DNA of 64,000 nucleotides from Sialis fuliginosa (taxonomy: Eukaryota > Arthropoda > Insecta > Megaloptera > Sialidae): the NCBI GenBank assembly GCA_961205875.1, contig OY540810.1, positions 9,858,001 through 9,922,000 of the forward strand, given 5' to 3'. The notes under the pieces are model-generated. The model saw only the letters and a program-made list of their open reading frames with translations. It was not told where the DNA came from and made no database searches. Position 1 is the stretch's first letter, and each line of letters starts with the position of its first letter. A program made the translations under genes and the position numbers. Below, in pieces: positions 10,346 to 21,757 of the stretch.

Positions 10346-13000
10346 TACGCATGCGCAAACAGTGAGAAAATAATTATTAGAGTGGTTTCACAATTATATA
10401 AATGGAAATATACGTACAACGTTATTAAACAGACAAAAAAGAACAATATGTAATCAAATACTTACATTAGTATTCAAATAAAACTCAAATATAGTCACTA
10501 TCTTCTTTATAAGACGCCATATATTACAAATGATGAACTATCAGATAACTTTTAAATTTTACCACCAGGGAGTTATGTTAGATCGCTCTGAGTGAAGTGT
10601 GTGAGAGAGAGAGAAAGCTATCCCCATCTCATTTCATTAGATCGGCATTGTGATGGAAGGGGTATCCTATAAGTTCTAATTCCGAGAATTTTTGGTCCAG
10701 AAGCTTAGAACTTATATCTACATATTAGCGTGTAATAAGTGGGGTAAGGTGGGGGGGGGGAAGATAATATTAAGTGTCATCAAACTACATTTTATTCAAA
10801 CAAATTTTTTTAGATCAATATCACTACCTAAGAAATGTAAATGAAGAGGAGAGGAGAGCGTGATATTATGACGTAATAATAGAAGAGGGGGTCACAAGAT
10901 TGTGATAGATAATGACAATAAGGGAAGAGTGAAAATAAGAAAAACTAGCGTGACGTAGTTTATGGACAGCCATCTACGAGCAATCCAAGATTGCTATGAA
11001 ATATATAAACTTATTTAATTTCCCAAGACTCGGAATTGCTCATATCTCCGAAAGGGTTGGTGTGCGGGGCAATATTAATTGGATTTTTTAAAACTCATTA
11101 GTACTATATGCCAGAGCTGTGCATGTAATGAAGTATTTGTACTTAAATACTTTTCAAAAAAGTATTTTCTCTTCGTCCTTAAATAATTATTAAAAGTTAT
11201 TATATATTTATATTTAGAAATGTATTAATTACTTTTGTGAAGTAATACTTAAACTTGTACTTAAATACAATTTTTTGTATGTATGTTTTATATATTCTAA
11301 GTATATTTGAAGCAATACATTCTATGCTGGGGTCATACTGAGACGGCAAATCGAGTATTCATAGAGCAGAAGGCCATCATAAGATGTTTCTTTGGCTTAG
11401 GAAAAATGGAATCATGCTTTCCCTACTTTAAGAATTTTAAAATACTCACGCTAGCAGGTATTTATGTTCTGCAAGCATCACTTTTCATTAAAAAAAAACA
11501 ACAACATATATAGTTGGCTCAGATGTTCATCAACATTACACCAGAAATAAAGACAAACTTTTAACACCAAAAATATATACATAGCAACATTTTTTTAAAT
11601 AGTTCTCAAGTATCGTCAATTAATATTTACAATAATCTTCCCAATATTTTAAAGTAAGTAGATTCTTACAACCAATTTAAAAGAGAGTTAACAAATTAAT
11701 TAAATTCAAAATGTTTTTATAGCGTAAAAGAGTTTTTTACTTTATGAAGCACAAAACATAAATGCCCACTATCAATATAATATTTGTGCATCGTTTATAT
11801 ACATATTTATAGTTAAATGTATAAGATAGTATATTTAATCTATTTAGAAATACTTATGAGAAATGATTTTTTACTTTAAAAGATAAATTACAAACGCATT
11901 TCTTAATTTTCGATGATTTGAATAAAAAATACAAATCAACTTGAGTTTCTTTTAACAAAAAATAAAAATTTCTTGATTATCAACTTTAGGATTTTTTGAT
12001 GTCATAAGAAATGTTGTAATACCGGGTCTTTAACAAAATAAATTGTCAATTTTTATATAACCACAAAATATACAGTAGTGCATATCCCAATCCCACCAGT
12101 CATCCACGTTTGGTGTAAGTTGTGACGTCAAATATACAAAATAGCTGGCTGTATATGATTAACGAAAGTCAAAAAAAATAAAAATATATACAGTAACAAA
12201 ATAATCGCATATCTATGAAAACAAATATGTCAATATCGATCCGTTGCTACGCCACTATCTCAGATCAATTTATTTCGAAAAACACTGGCATAACATACCT
12301 ACCTATTATTGCATTTCTGAAACCTCATTTACTTGGTGCATGCATATACTCTGAGGTAATTTGAAATAGATTTATTCAAAGTCAGCAAACAATTTAAAAA
12401 GTTCAGAATCAGTCGCTGACATATTTGCACTCTCATATTGGTATCCTCTCGAGTATCTTTGTCTACTTACATTCGTTGCCGTCATCTCTAGATCTTTCTC
12501 ATCAATCAGCGTCACTGAAACCACTATAACGGAAAAATGGTGTCTGTGTGTGTACGTGTATATAGATATATTAGTGCGTAAAAGTATTGGACCACTTAAC
12601 GGAATGTTACTACGGTAAACTTTTTTTCCTTTGATGAAGTGGAGGTTGGTTTATAGTAAAGTATTTATAGATAATTAACTCTTCTTGTAATCTATCTTTA
12701 ATTTGAATTTATCTGTTTGTTACAACGTAAAATTGAAACTTAAAGTTGTTTGAAATAGATATATTAAATGTTATGACAGTTTTAAGAAGCAATTTTGTTT
12801 TCGAAAATGTACTTGCTTCATAAATCAATTAGATACTCGTATGTAAAATAATGAGAAAATAAATAAATAAAAACAACAACAAACACAAGCCGTGGGGTGA
12901 GGTGAGGCCATTTAGGTCCACAAAATCAACTTCCCAACATGGTATGACTACCACTACTTGAATACTGATTATTTATTGCTTCCATATAGGAAGGTGGGGG
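10346..13000. other. 2.6 kb of AT-rich DNA, no gene seen
   Basis: Contains a 10-G run (10751-10760) and a GA-rich patch at 10595-10620. At about 12575 is 'gtgcgtaaaagtattggacc', which resembles a Tc1/mariner terminus but lacks a partner end. Open frames up to 68 codons show nothing recognisable. Confidence 0.4.
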
Positions 13001-13110
13001 TTGAATTTCGAAAAATACTTTTTTTCAGATCATATTCACGTCAAGACGCTTCGATTGGAACCCAGACGAAATCAATAGCATTTTTTTATACATACACACA
13101 GATCTACCAC
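13001..13110 (+). repeat. Repeat R5, copy 1
   Basis: 'gggttgaatttcgaaaaat', 'ttcagatcatattcac', 'cgcttcgattgg' and 'gaaatcaatagcatt' all recur, inverted, at 56330-56450. A shorter related piece ('gagttgaatttcaaaaaatc') is at 46510-46640. The 102-codon minus-strand frame at 13025-13333 runs through this repeat and is not supported as a gene. Confidence 0.65.
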
Positions 13111-14285
13111 ACTCTATATCTGTGCTAAATTTCAATTTTTTACGTGGAATAGTTTCAAAGAAAATCGCTTGTGACAGACGGATGGACACCGAAATAATTC
13201 TATAAGTGTTCCGTTTGACACGGAACAATAATGAACCTAATTTCTCCTGAAAATTGGAATAGGACAAATTATAGTTATAAATGTTGAGGAAATTTAAAAT
13301 TAGGTACATGACACAAAAATAGAGGTGTTCCAATTAAAAATTGAGTTTTGTTTTTTTGAATTGTTGTTAGTTTACATTTTTTTACAATATCCAGTATATA
13401 AAATTAAATTCTATATAAACCGTAGTTTTAAACTATTGCCACGCCAAAACGCAAGATAAATCTCCAAAATTAAAATGTTTTTTCATAACAATGTCTCGAA
13501 ACTTCAAATTTAAAAAATTTATATTTTATTTCATTAACTTCCAAACGTTTTACAAAAATAGTGATACACACAAAAATAGTTATAACTATTTTACATTTGT
13601 TCGTTAAATGGACTTATATTATAATTATTTATATTATAATTATTATATTATTAGGTCGTTATTGATAGAAATCACAATATACAAGAAAACCGAAATATTA
13701 TTAAAAAAATTAAAAACTAAATAAATTATAAAAAAATACATAATTACCTCCACAAACGACACATACAAGAAAAAAATTAAAACAAAATAAAAATGCGGCA
13801 CAATTCATCACCATAAAAATAAACGCGTCCTAACTACATGTAAAAAAATGAATAGTTTTACACGACGAACATTACACCAATGATCAATAGAAAGCGATAA
13901 AAAACAACACTATCGATTCGCGCGGGCGATACTAGCATAACCATACAACATTAGCATATGCAATAAAAGCAGTGTAGATGAACAACAGTGGTCGCATGGA
14001 ACGCGGGACGATTAAAACAACCCATAAACAATAAATCACAAAAATCGCACTGAAACTCTTTAATGTTTTAACCCTCTGTTGTCGAGTTTTGCTATAAAAC
14101 ACATCTTATGTCAGTCTTTCATCTCTTTCTAGTATTAGCGGTGGTTATTTTCAAATAATATTCGGATGAATTGAGTAAAGATGATTTGTATTGTGGCCAA
14201 ATAGAATTCCTTCGCAACATATTATTTATATTGTATTTTTGTTTGTTAGAAATATAAATCTATATATTAATAGATGAATTTATAT
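13111..14285. other. AT-rich sequence, no gene seen
   Basis: Mostly A-rich; a slightly GC-richer patch at 13915-14010 ('gattcgcgcgggcgat') has no recognised function. Confidence 0.4.
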
Positions 14286-14865
14286 CATTCGAAAGGTACT
14301 GTGACAGACGTGCACAAAAAAAATCATTTGTGTATGTTGCCTTCAAGTCAGGTAAAATAAAGTTAACATACACATATGATTTCCCCTCTCGTTGTTTGTT
14401 TACATCTCCTCGCATCATTCAACAGCATAACAATAATCCTAGCACCACCAAGCGGAAAAAATAAATATTTTTGGGTTTTTGTCAAACGTAAAGAATCCCA
14501 AATCAATCCGCGTTCAATTGCAATGTTTTATGTATATATTAATACGCGAACATTGAAAATTGTCGTACGTTTTTTTAGTATTTATTATAAAAGGAGGTGA
14601 ATGAAACATACCATTCGAAAGGTACTGTAACATAGATGTGCACAAAAAGATGTATGTGTGTATGTTGCCTTTAAGGCAGGTAAAATAAAGTTAACGTACA
14701 CACATGATTTCCCCTCTCGCTGTTTGTTTATTTCCCCTCGCATCGTTCAACAGCATAGCAAATACTCCTAGCACCACCAAGTGGCAAAAATAATTACTTT
14801 TGGGTTTATGTCAAACGTAGAAAATGCGTGTAGAGATTTCAATTCGCGTTCAAATGCAGTGTTTT
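14286..14865 (+). repeat. Tandem duplication, period about 326 bp
   Basis: Two diverged direct units begin at 14286 ('cattcgaaaggtactgtgac') and 14612 ('cattcgaaaggtactgtaac'). Shared landmarks are 'gtgcacaaaaa', 'caggtaaaataaagttaac', 'catgatttcccctctcg', 'cctagcaccaccaag' and 'gtcaaacgta'. A third, much shortened unit follows at 14912-14957 ('aagtgtgcacaaaaggcagg', 'taaaat'). The 74-codon frame in unit 1 is not kept in unit 2, arguing against coding. Confidence 0.85.
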
Positions 14866-14893
14866 TATTATGAAATTTTTGTTGGAAAAGCGG

Positions 14894-14908
14894 GTTAGGT
14901 TAGGTTAG
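14894..14908 (+). repeat. Three consecutive TTAGG units
   Basis: 'TTAGGTTAGGTTAGG' lies between unit 2 and the shortened third unit of the 326-bp duplication. TTAGG is the canonical telomere repeat of most insects, but three units can arise by chance or slippage. Confidence 0.5.
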
Positions 14909-14959
14909 GTACTGGCCATAAGTGTGCACAAAAGGCAGGTAAAATATTGTTAAATTTAT

Positions 14960-15959
14960 TACATCATGTAAGTTGGCTACAGTCTTTGAGAGGTAATCGG
15001 TAAGAGTAGAGATACCTACTCAGAGAAAATAAAAAAAATCCAACTTCCCGAATGCATCACTTCAAAATGATAATTTCCTTCAACTAAAAGCTTCTAATAT
15101 ATCAACAAATGATAAGTATATACTTTCTATCATTCAGGAATGATGCTTCGTTGTTCAAAATCGTGGTTCAAAATAGATTTTCGTTTGTAAAGTATCGAAA
15201 ATTCAATTATTTTATTGGTGACTTGATTATCTTACATTTCAAAAGACGATTTATAAAATTTGAATAAGTGAATGTAAATGGCAATTTGACAACATAATTT
15301 AATTCCTTAACTACAGATGCCGTTTAACTTAATTAGATCAGAACGTTTAACGAAGACATTTCTATAAAAATAGTATACGGTCTCCATCTTTACGATGACA
15401 TTTTTATTTGTTTAATTAATTATTGTTTATCAGTTATTCTATCGAACGTTAAACATAAAAAATATAGTTATTTCTATTCGTATTTCTCTTATTAGTGAAC
15501 AATAACACACATAAAGCACAAGAAAATCATGCAATGTAGGGTTGAAATAGCTCATAAGCAATAAATCACAAAAACTATACTGAAACTTTTCAAATAGAGA
15601 CCATTAAAAATTTATAGAGAAAAAACATGCAATGGCAAGACTGTTGTAATGTTATACCACACGCATAATTTTTCGTTTGCAATGTCTATAATGCACATAC
15701 GTAAGTTTGTAATTGAAGTTTTTTCTACTAAAAACTTTATTGGTCAATATATACCACAACTGTGAACTTGGATAATTTATGCATTTTTTTACTGCGCGTA
15801 TGTTTTTATACCGGTGTAACAAATTTTAAACTTTGTTGTAAAATTATACCCGACACTTTTTTACATTGAAATGTTTCATAGATATAGGTTGAATGTACCT
15901 TATCTTGTTCTTAAGATAAATCTTTATTGCTTCCTCGCCATATTGAAGATACGAGAAGC
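14960..15959. other. AT-rich sequence, no gene seen
   Basis: No coding signal, inverted termini or partner repeats found. Confidence 0.4.
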
Positions 15960-16268
15960 TTTGTGATCGTTCTAAAATGAGACAAAATATTGTTCTCCGA
16001 TTTCAAAATTTTAGTTTCAGGTCAAGAAAAAAGAAACACTTTTCATTTCATGCCTCTTTGTCTGTCTGTGTGTGTGTGTCTCTTCCCTGAAACAAGCATA
16101 ACTCATGAACCACTGAACCAATATTAATAAAACTTGGTTGGTTGGTTGGGTCTGGCTTGAAAACGACACATATTACGTGAAAATTTTATAGAATATTTTT
16201 TGTAGAGCATTCAATTTCCTATAATATAGGTCACCACAACGTTTGTTGTAAAATATAAAATATCTCCT
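15960..16268 (+). repeat. Repeat R1, copy 1, left part
   Basis: Shares 'tgtctgtctgtgtgt', 'catgaaccactgaacc', 'gttgggtctggcttga', 'cgtgaaaattttatagaat' and 'tttgtagagcattcaatttc' with copies at 50060-50445, 54330-54770 and (inverted) 57640-57960. It is interrupted at 16269 by a palindromic insertion and resumes at 16974. The 'ccactgaaccgattttaatgaaacttgg' type of phrase is a very common insect repeat motif. Confidence 0.8.
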
Positions 16269-16973
16269 TACCCGGGAAAAAATTTCAGATCTGAAGTGAT
16301 CTCGGTTGATCTTCATTTTGGAACAAATCAGATCTTTGTAAATAAATAAACTTTTGTCTACCTTAAATAACAAATACACATATACTACCTATATAGAAAC
16401 CTTGTTTATAATTTAATCAATTAAAAAAAAATTGTACAGAAACGTATTGAATGATATTTGAGGCCCGTGTATTAAATTAATAAATAAATTCACAACTCAC
16501 CCCCTGTCACAGATGAAGGGTTGTAATTAGTCTCATTCGATCCAGCGGAAAAAATACTTCGGGATACTAGGGGTGTGGGGGGCAAAACAACCCTCTATCT
16601 AGCACAGGAGTCGAGATATTTACGATTTTCTATAATGAATAACATAAGTAGCGAAACAGAGAAAAATTCACCTAGTATCCCGAAGTATTTTTTCCGCTGG
16701 ATCGAATGAGACTAATTACAACCCTTCATCTGTGACAGGGGGTGAGTTGTGAATTTATTTATTAATTTAATACACGGGCCTCAAATATCATTCAATACGT
16801 TTCTGTACAATTTTTTTTTAATTGATTAAATTATAAACAAGGTTTCTATATAGTATATGTGTATTAATTTGATATTTAAGGTAGACAAAAGTTTATTTAT
16901 CTACAAAGATCTGATTTGTTCCAAAATGAAGATCAACCGAGATCACTTCAGATCTGAAATTTTTTCCCGGGTA
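16269..16973. mobile_element. 705-bp near-perfect palindrome (foldback-type insertion)
   Basis: Arms 16269-16571 and 16671-16973 (303 bp each) are inverted copies sharing one symmetry axis throughout. They differ mainly by a few-base compensating change near 16380/16860. The outer ends are 'TACCCGGGAAAAAATTTC'. The spacer is 99 bp (16572-16670). The structure interrupts repeat R1. The inverted R1 copy at 57780-57795 shows the uninterrupted sequence ('ttcccttacaaagattta' on its sense strand), marking this as an insertion. Flanks read 'ctccttac' and 'tcacaaag', compatible with a short imperfect target duplication. There is no coding capacity. Parts of the arms ('gacagggggtga') also occur in MITE copy 1 at about 7318-7330. 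Confidence 0.85.
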
Positions 16974-17150
16974 CTCACAAAGATTTATCTCAATTTACTT
17001 TAAAAAATCGTAATTTGTTTTTTTAAATTGCTATTTATTTTGACATATTGAATGTCATTTTGACATTTGTATAGCAGAAAAATTTAGATTAAGATTGAAA
17101 TTGTTAAAAAATAAAAAATATACGAAAAAATAATCAGGTGCGTCTGAATA
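16974..17150 (+). repeat. Repeat R1, copy 1, right part
   Basis: Continuation of R1 after the palindrome: 'aaagatttatctcaattt' and 'ctttaaaaaatcgt' match the inverted copy near 57755-57795. Confidence 0.75.
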
Positions 17151-18114
17151 AAAATTTAAATGGTTAACCAATACCGGCAATACCAGGTATTTATGTGAAT
17201 ACTTTTTTGGTTTTTATTTAAATTATTCAATAAATAACTACATTTGGTGAATTAAGCAACTCCAATTTGAATTTTTTTAAATTGCAAAATTTCGACGGGG
17301 ATGACACTAATTTATGTAAAAGTTTATGCTTCAATTGCTAATTAAACCGCCAAACAATACGGTCAATTTGTATACAAATAACGTAACTTTTCAGTTGCTT
17401 GCGTAATATATGATAACATAGTATCCACATTCGACTAAACCTGATTTTAATTTTAGTAGTAACTGCAGGTGCTTTAAAACACACCGCAACAATCGATCGG
17501 TGAAACAAACGCGCGCACAAACGTGCACCATATACACAGTTTAATGCCATTAATTCAGAATAACAGATTAAGAAGACAAGAAAAAAAACCGTGTTTGTAA
17601 ACAGCATATGTTTCTTTTATTATAGCAAAGTCGTTAATGGCAGACAGTTTCTTGTAGAGTAGTCGAACTGTGACGATTTCACGCCGTTGCTGCATTAGCG
17701 TGGATTAAACTAAACCTGAACCTAACGGCCGGAACACCGTCACTTTACACGCAAAAAGGTCAAAACCACACTTTTTCATTAACCCAAACCCGGAGCCAGG
17801 ATCAGTAATGGCGGAGAAAAATGCCCGACTCTAATGTGTATCTACACCACGTCTAGTTTAATTATAAAAATGGCCTCAAGATGTCTGAACCCTTTACACA
17901 GTGAACGTTATTTCACGTGCATATTTTTGTCCAGTTTATGTTTTTGCGAGGCGGTAAATTTGCACTTCTTCGAGGTTTGTTTTGCACTCTCTTAAAACAA
18001 TGTATGTACATAAATTTTGTTAATGATGTTTACTTGCTGCATAACACTTACCATATCGAGTTGAAAATAAATTCGTATACTTTTACTTCACTAAAAATTC
18101 AATAATCTTTAATA
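17151..18114. other. Mixed-composition stretch with GC-richer patch 17460-17900, no gene supported
   Basis: The patch includes 'acgccgttgctgcattagcg', 'aacccggagccaggatcag' and 'taatggcggagaaaaatgcc'. It is clearly less AT-rich than its surroundings and could be an old repeat, a regulatory block or part of an untranslated exon. Open frames of 89 (minus) and 62 (plus) codons lie across it but have no recognisable domain, and no splice pattern convinces. Confidence 0.3.
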
Positions 18115-18116
18115 TA

Positions 18117-18984
18117 CAGGGTGTCATATCAGGTTGATCGAGAAAAATATTTCAAGAAAAAAAAATTCTTATAAACATGTGATTCGAAATTCTTCGTGAG
18201 GGAGCTATAGAACCCCAAAGATTTAATTAACCTGTTTAGTATTAAACACATATTACCTAATACTAAACCGATTATAAAATGTATTTGTCTTTACCTGAAA
18301 CGGAAAGATCAAGTGGAATTTTTCTTTAAAAAACGATCGCAAAGCTTCTCGTATCTTCGATAATAAAACAACTTATAACAAAGATACATCGCATTTTATT
18401 CATTATTGAATAAAAATCACAATTGCCATGGAAAACTAAAATATTTATTAGTCGGGGCGTGAGCTAAAACTATATGAGTGCAATATTTAATTCAGGTCAA
18501 GTAAGCTTTGGAAAAAAGAATGGTTGATGTTTGAAATATTTATATTTATTAAAATTTGTTGCTTACTATGTTAATGAATAACAGCAATGTCGGCTTTAGG
18601 AAGAAAGATTGAGCGACCGCCCGGGGTGCCAGTTCAGAAGGGGCGGCGGACGGCTACATGGAGAAAAATTTAGCTTAAATTCTAGTAGATTTTTTCTCTT
18701 TAACAAAAAATTACTAAATTAAACTTAAAGGACTCACTGGTCCATACATCCCTGGTCAAAATAATCATACCGATAACACGTATTAATACTAAACCGGGTA
18801 TTAAATTTAATGACTGTATCACAATAAGTTAAATATTAAATAAAAATTAATTTTAGACAAAATTTTTGAATCTGTAGCTCCCTCACGAAGAATTTCAGGA
18901 CACATGTTCATATGAACTTTTTTGCTTAGAATATTTTTCTGAGTCAACTTTTTAAGTTTGTTCCAACTGATATGACTCAACCTG
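18117..18984. mobile_element. 868-bp foldback/TIR element, TA-flanked
   Basis: The left end 'CAGGGTGTCATATCAGGTTG' pairs with the inverted right end 'CAGGTTGAGTCATATCAG'. Similarity continues for over 100 bp: 'gaaaaatatttcaag', 'catgtg', 'gaaattcttcgtgagggagct' on both sides. TA is at 18115-18116 and 18985-18986. Between 18590 and 18660 is a GC-rich piece ('ggctttaggaagaaagattg', 'cgaccgcccggggtgcc') resembling a hAT-type terminal region, so a further fragment is probably nested. No transposase. Confidence 0.8.
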
Positions 18985-18986
18985 TA

Positions 18987-19470
18987 TAAAGGTCAACGTC
19001 TTGAAGGTTCACATCAACCGGACGCTTATATGCGGGTGAGGCACTTTTTATTATAATTTTAATGATTAATTTAATATTAAATATATACATACGTCTGCTG
19101 TAAGTTTAGAATTTAATTAATCTTATATTAAATCTCACAACAGTTAAATTACAACGTTAATAACCATTTAACTTTATCTTTTACAGTCGGTAGCAGTTTG
19201 AAAACTACGAAAATAAAACAAGTAGATAATATATCATATCGTCTTCATGTATATACGGTTTCTTTCTAAGAATTGTTTCTGTTAGTTTTCCCCTACAGAC
19301 ACATATTTGTTCTGAGTTCTTTTATTGCATATATCTACAATTTATCATCTAATACTCACGAGAGTATTCTACTAGAATTTTTTACAAATTTAATTTTCTA
19401 GAAACAATGTTATTGGAATTTTTATAACGATTAACGTTATGGAAAAGTATTTTAATAAAGACGCAATAAT
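18987..19470. other. AT-rich sequence, no gene seen
   Basis: Unremarkable flank between two TIR elements. Confidence 0.4.
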
Positions 19471-20050
19471 GTACTGGCACCAGTCTTGGATAATACTCCA
19501 GTGTTGGACTGGATCCTTGTTTAATTGAATATACTAAAGTAGAAATATTTGTTAGTATTTAACTGAATTATAGCCTATAGACACTTTTAGCTGTAAAACA
19601 GCTTAATTTGATGACAATCAGCTAATGATTGTCAAAATGGTGGACATTTAAACTAATAATTAGTGTGATCTATTTATTAATTATTATATTATCATACTAT
19701 CTGCTTTACATTGTTTCAAATTTTACGATTCTTTACTTTATAACTTTTGTATCGTAGTACTTGTCATTTTGTATCATTACTAAATGTCCATCACTGGGTT
19801 CCATTAATGGTTTGACTTTTTCCATTACTGGGGAAAAAATATAAACAAAATAAAAAGCTATAAATAAAAATAAACTATATTATATACCTAATTTAAAAAA
19901 AACTATATTCGCAGATTTTGGTAATTAAATTGATTTAATAAAGTGGTACTTATTTTATTAGTAGGTAACATGAGTTCACGAGAATTACAAAAAAGAAAGC
20001 CATCAATCCAAAAAACGTATACCTAAAGCGACCAAGACTGGTGCCAGTTT
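19471..20050 (+). mobile_element. MITE family M1, copy 2 (most complete copy)
   Basis: It begins 'GTACTGGCACCAGTCTTGG' and ends 'CCAAGACTGGTGCCAG', giving clear inverted termini. It serves as the reference for copy 1 (7019-7618, inverted), copy 3 (21264-21757, inverted) and copy 4 (43560-43796, deleted interior). Internal landmarks are 'ggtggacatttaaacta', 'gtaattaaattgatttaata' and 'cgagaattacaaaaaag'. No transposase frame. TA target use is clearest in copies 1 and 4. Confidence 0.85.
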
Positions 20051-20139
20051 ATTTTAAAATAAAACTAATAACAATTTTGTATATTTTATATATTTTATAA
20101 CATACCGTTATTTCTTGGTTTATTTAAAACATTTTAAAA

Positions 20140-20415
20140 TAGAAAATATTACTCGTCTCGTTAAAATTGAAGCCATCTCGTCTCGATCTCGTCTTGAAAA
20201 AAATAAGCCGTTAAGGTCTTCTTTTGGTCTCGTACACGTGACCGAGAAAAATCTTAAATAAAAAATTATTTTAATTATTAATTTAAAGATCAAATAATCA
20301 ATTTTAAAATCGAGACTCTCGACGTAACTTTCAAATAGTTAATATCGTCTTGGTCTCGTCATTTCAAAATTTCAGACGATCGTCACCGAGAAAAGTGTCG
20401 TCTTGGAAAAATATA
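20140..20415. repeat. 'gtctcg'-rich repeat segment
   Basis: The hexamer 'gtctcg' or close variants recur ('ctcgtctcg', 'ggtctcgtac', 'cttggtctcgtc'). Similar phrasing, inverted, occurs at 57485-57535 ('cgagaccaagatgagac', 'gaaacgagacgagac'). This is a repeat remnant of unknown class. Confidence 0.45.
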
Positions 20416-21263
20416 TTCCATTTTTAATTCTTGATTTTTTATAAATACATACTTGTTAACTAAATGTCAGTTAATTTAAATGTAGATAAAAATCTTCAAA
20501 TAGGTCACGTAAGTCATGTCAAAGAACGTGTCGATAAGAAATAATTAACCCTTTACCGCATTATGTGTCATAAACCTGATTACTTTATGTTACATTAGAA
20601 ATAAATTTCTTTATTTGTTATCAGTTTGTTCATGCAACATACTTGTTTCCGTATCAGTCAAATGCCAAGACAACTAACCCCAAGAATAATTAAAAAATTT
20701 TATGAAAACGTTAAGTTTCATATAATTATAATTTTAATTTTAATTTAACTAAGATACTGTTTCTACCTTTAATTTTGAAGATAATACGCAGGTATTTAAT
20801 ATTTCGTTACTAAAATAATAATAATACTAAAATGTGGTTCATAAAGGGTTAATAATATGTAAATCTGGTAATTATAATTATCTTACAAAATGTTTAGAGA
20901 TAGGCGAAGAAAAATTAATAATATATACACAAAAATTATTTATGACGTGATAAAACTTACCCTAAAATACATTTTTATTTTATGAGTTGTGTGTTTATAA
21001 AAATAATTTATGATAATAGTTGTATAAATATACTTTATAAGGGTAGAAAAATATTATCAACACATTTATTTACGTCGTTATTAATTTAGATACTAAATTT
21101 AATATCGATTTTATAAAATAATTGTTTATTTTCTTCCAAACAATTAAATAATTTAAAAAAAAAGGATTTAAAGGAATGTCCATTAGTTACGTAAAAATTG
21201 TTTTCGAAATTTTTGATCTTACCCCTTGCAAGGATTCATAAGTATTAATTAGTTGACAGTTAA
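20416..21263. other. AT-rich sequence, no gene seen
   Basis: No coding, RNA or repeat signal recognised. Confidence 0.4.
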
Positions 21264-21757
21264 CTTTTTTTATCTCTTAAAAAGCAAGGCATACTGTTTC
21301 TTGGGATTGATAAGCTCCTTTTTTGTAATTTTAATGTACTCGTTACTAATTAAAACAAGTTCTTCTTTATTAAATCAATTTAATTACCAAAGTCCGCAAA
21401 TAAAGTTTTTTTTTTTAAATTACAGCTTTTTATTTTGTTTATATTTTTTCTTCAGTAATGGATAAAGTAAAACCAGTATTGAGCGTTCAGTGAACACTTG
21501 CTAATAATTAGAAAATGATAAGTACTACAATACAAAAGTTATAAAATAAGAATAGTAAAATTTGAAACAATGTAAAGCAAATGTTATGATAATAAAATAT
21601 TATACTTGTAATTAGTTTAAAAGTCCACCATTTTGATACCCATTGGCCGATTGTTATCAAATTAAGTGTCAATAAATTATGATTCAGTAATAGCAGTAAT
21701 CAAATATCAACAAATATTACTAACTTAATATATTTAATTAAACAACACTGAGTTTTA
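21264..21757 (-). mobile_element. MITE family M1, copy 3 (termini lost)
   Basis: Inverse of copy 2 over most of its length: 'gcatactgtttcttgggattga', 'ttaaatcaatttaattacca', 'agctttttattttgtttatat', 'agtccaccattttgataccc'. Neither terminal 'ACTGGCACCAGTCTTGG' is present, so both ends are eroded or deleted. The 70-codon plus-strand frame here is a by-product of the repeat. Confidence 0.8.

Noticed and set aside
12570-12620. Complete Tc1/mariner element starting 'gtgcgtaaaagtattggacc'
   Set aside because: No inverted partner end and no transposase frame could be found downstream or upstream.
13025-13333. 102-codon minus-strand frame
   Set aside because: Begins in repeat R5, whose inverted copy at 56280-56480 does not keep an equivalent frame.
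14894-14908. True telomere
   Set aside because: Only three TTAGG units inside ordinary repeat DNA, with unrelated sequence on both sides.
16173-16379. 68-codon minus-strand frame
   Set aside because: Spans the junction of repeat R1 and the palindrome; created by the insertion.
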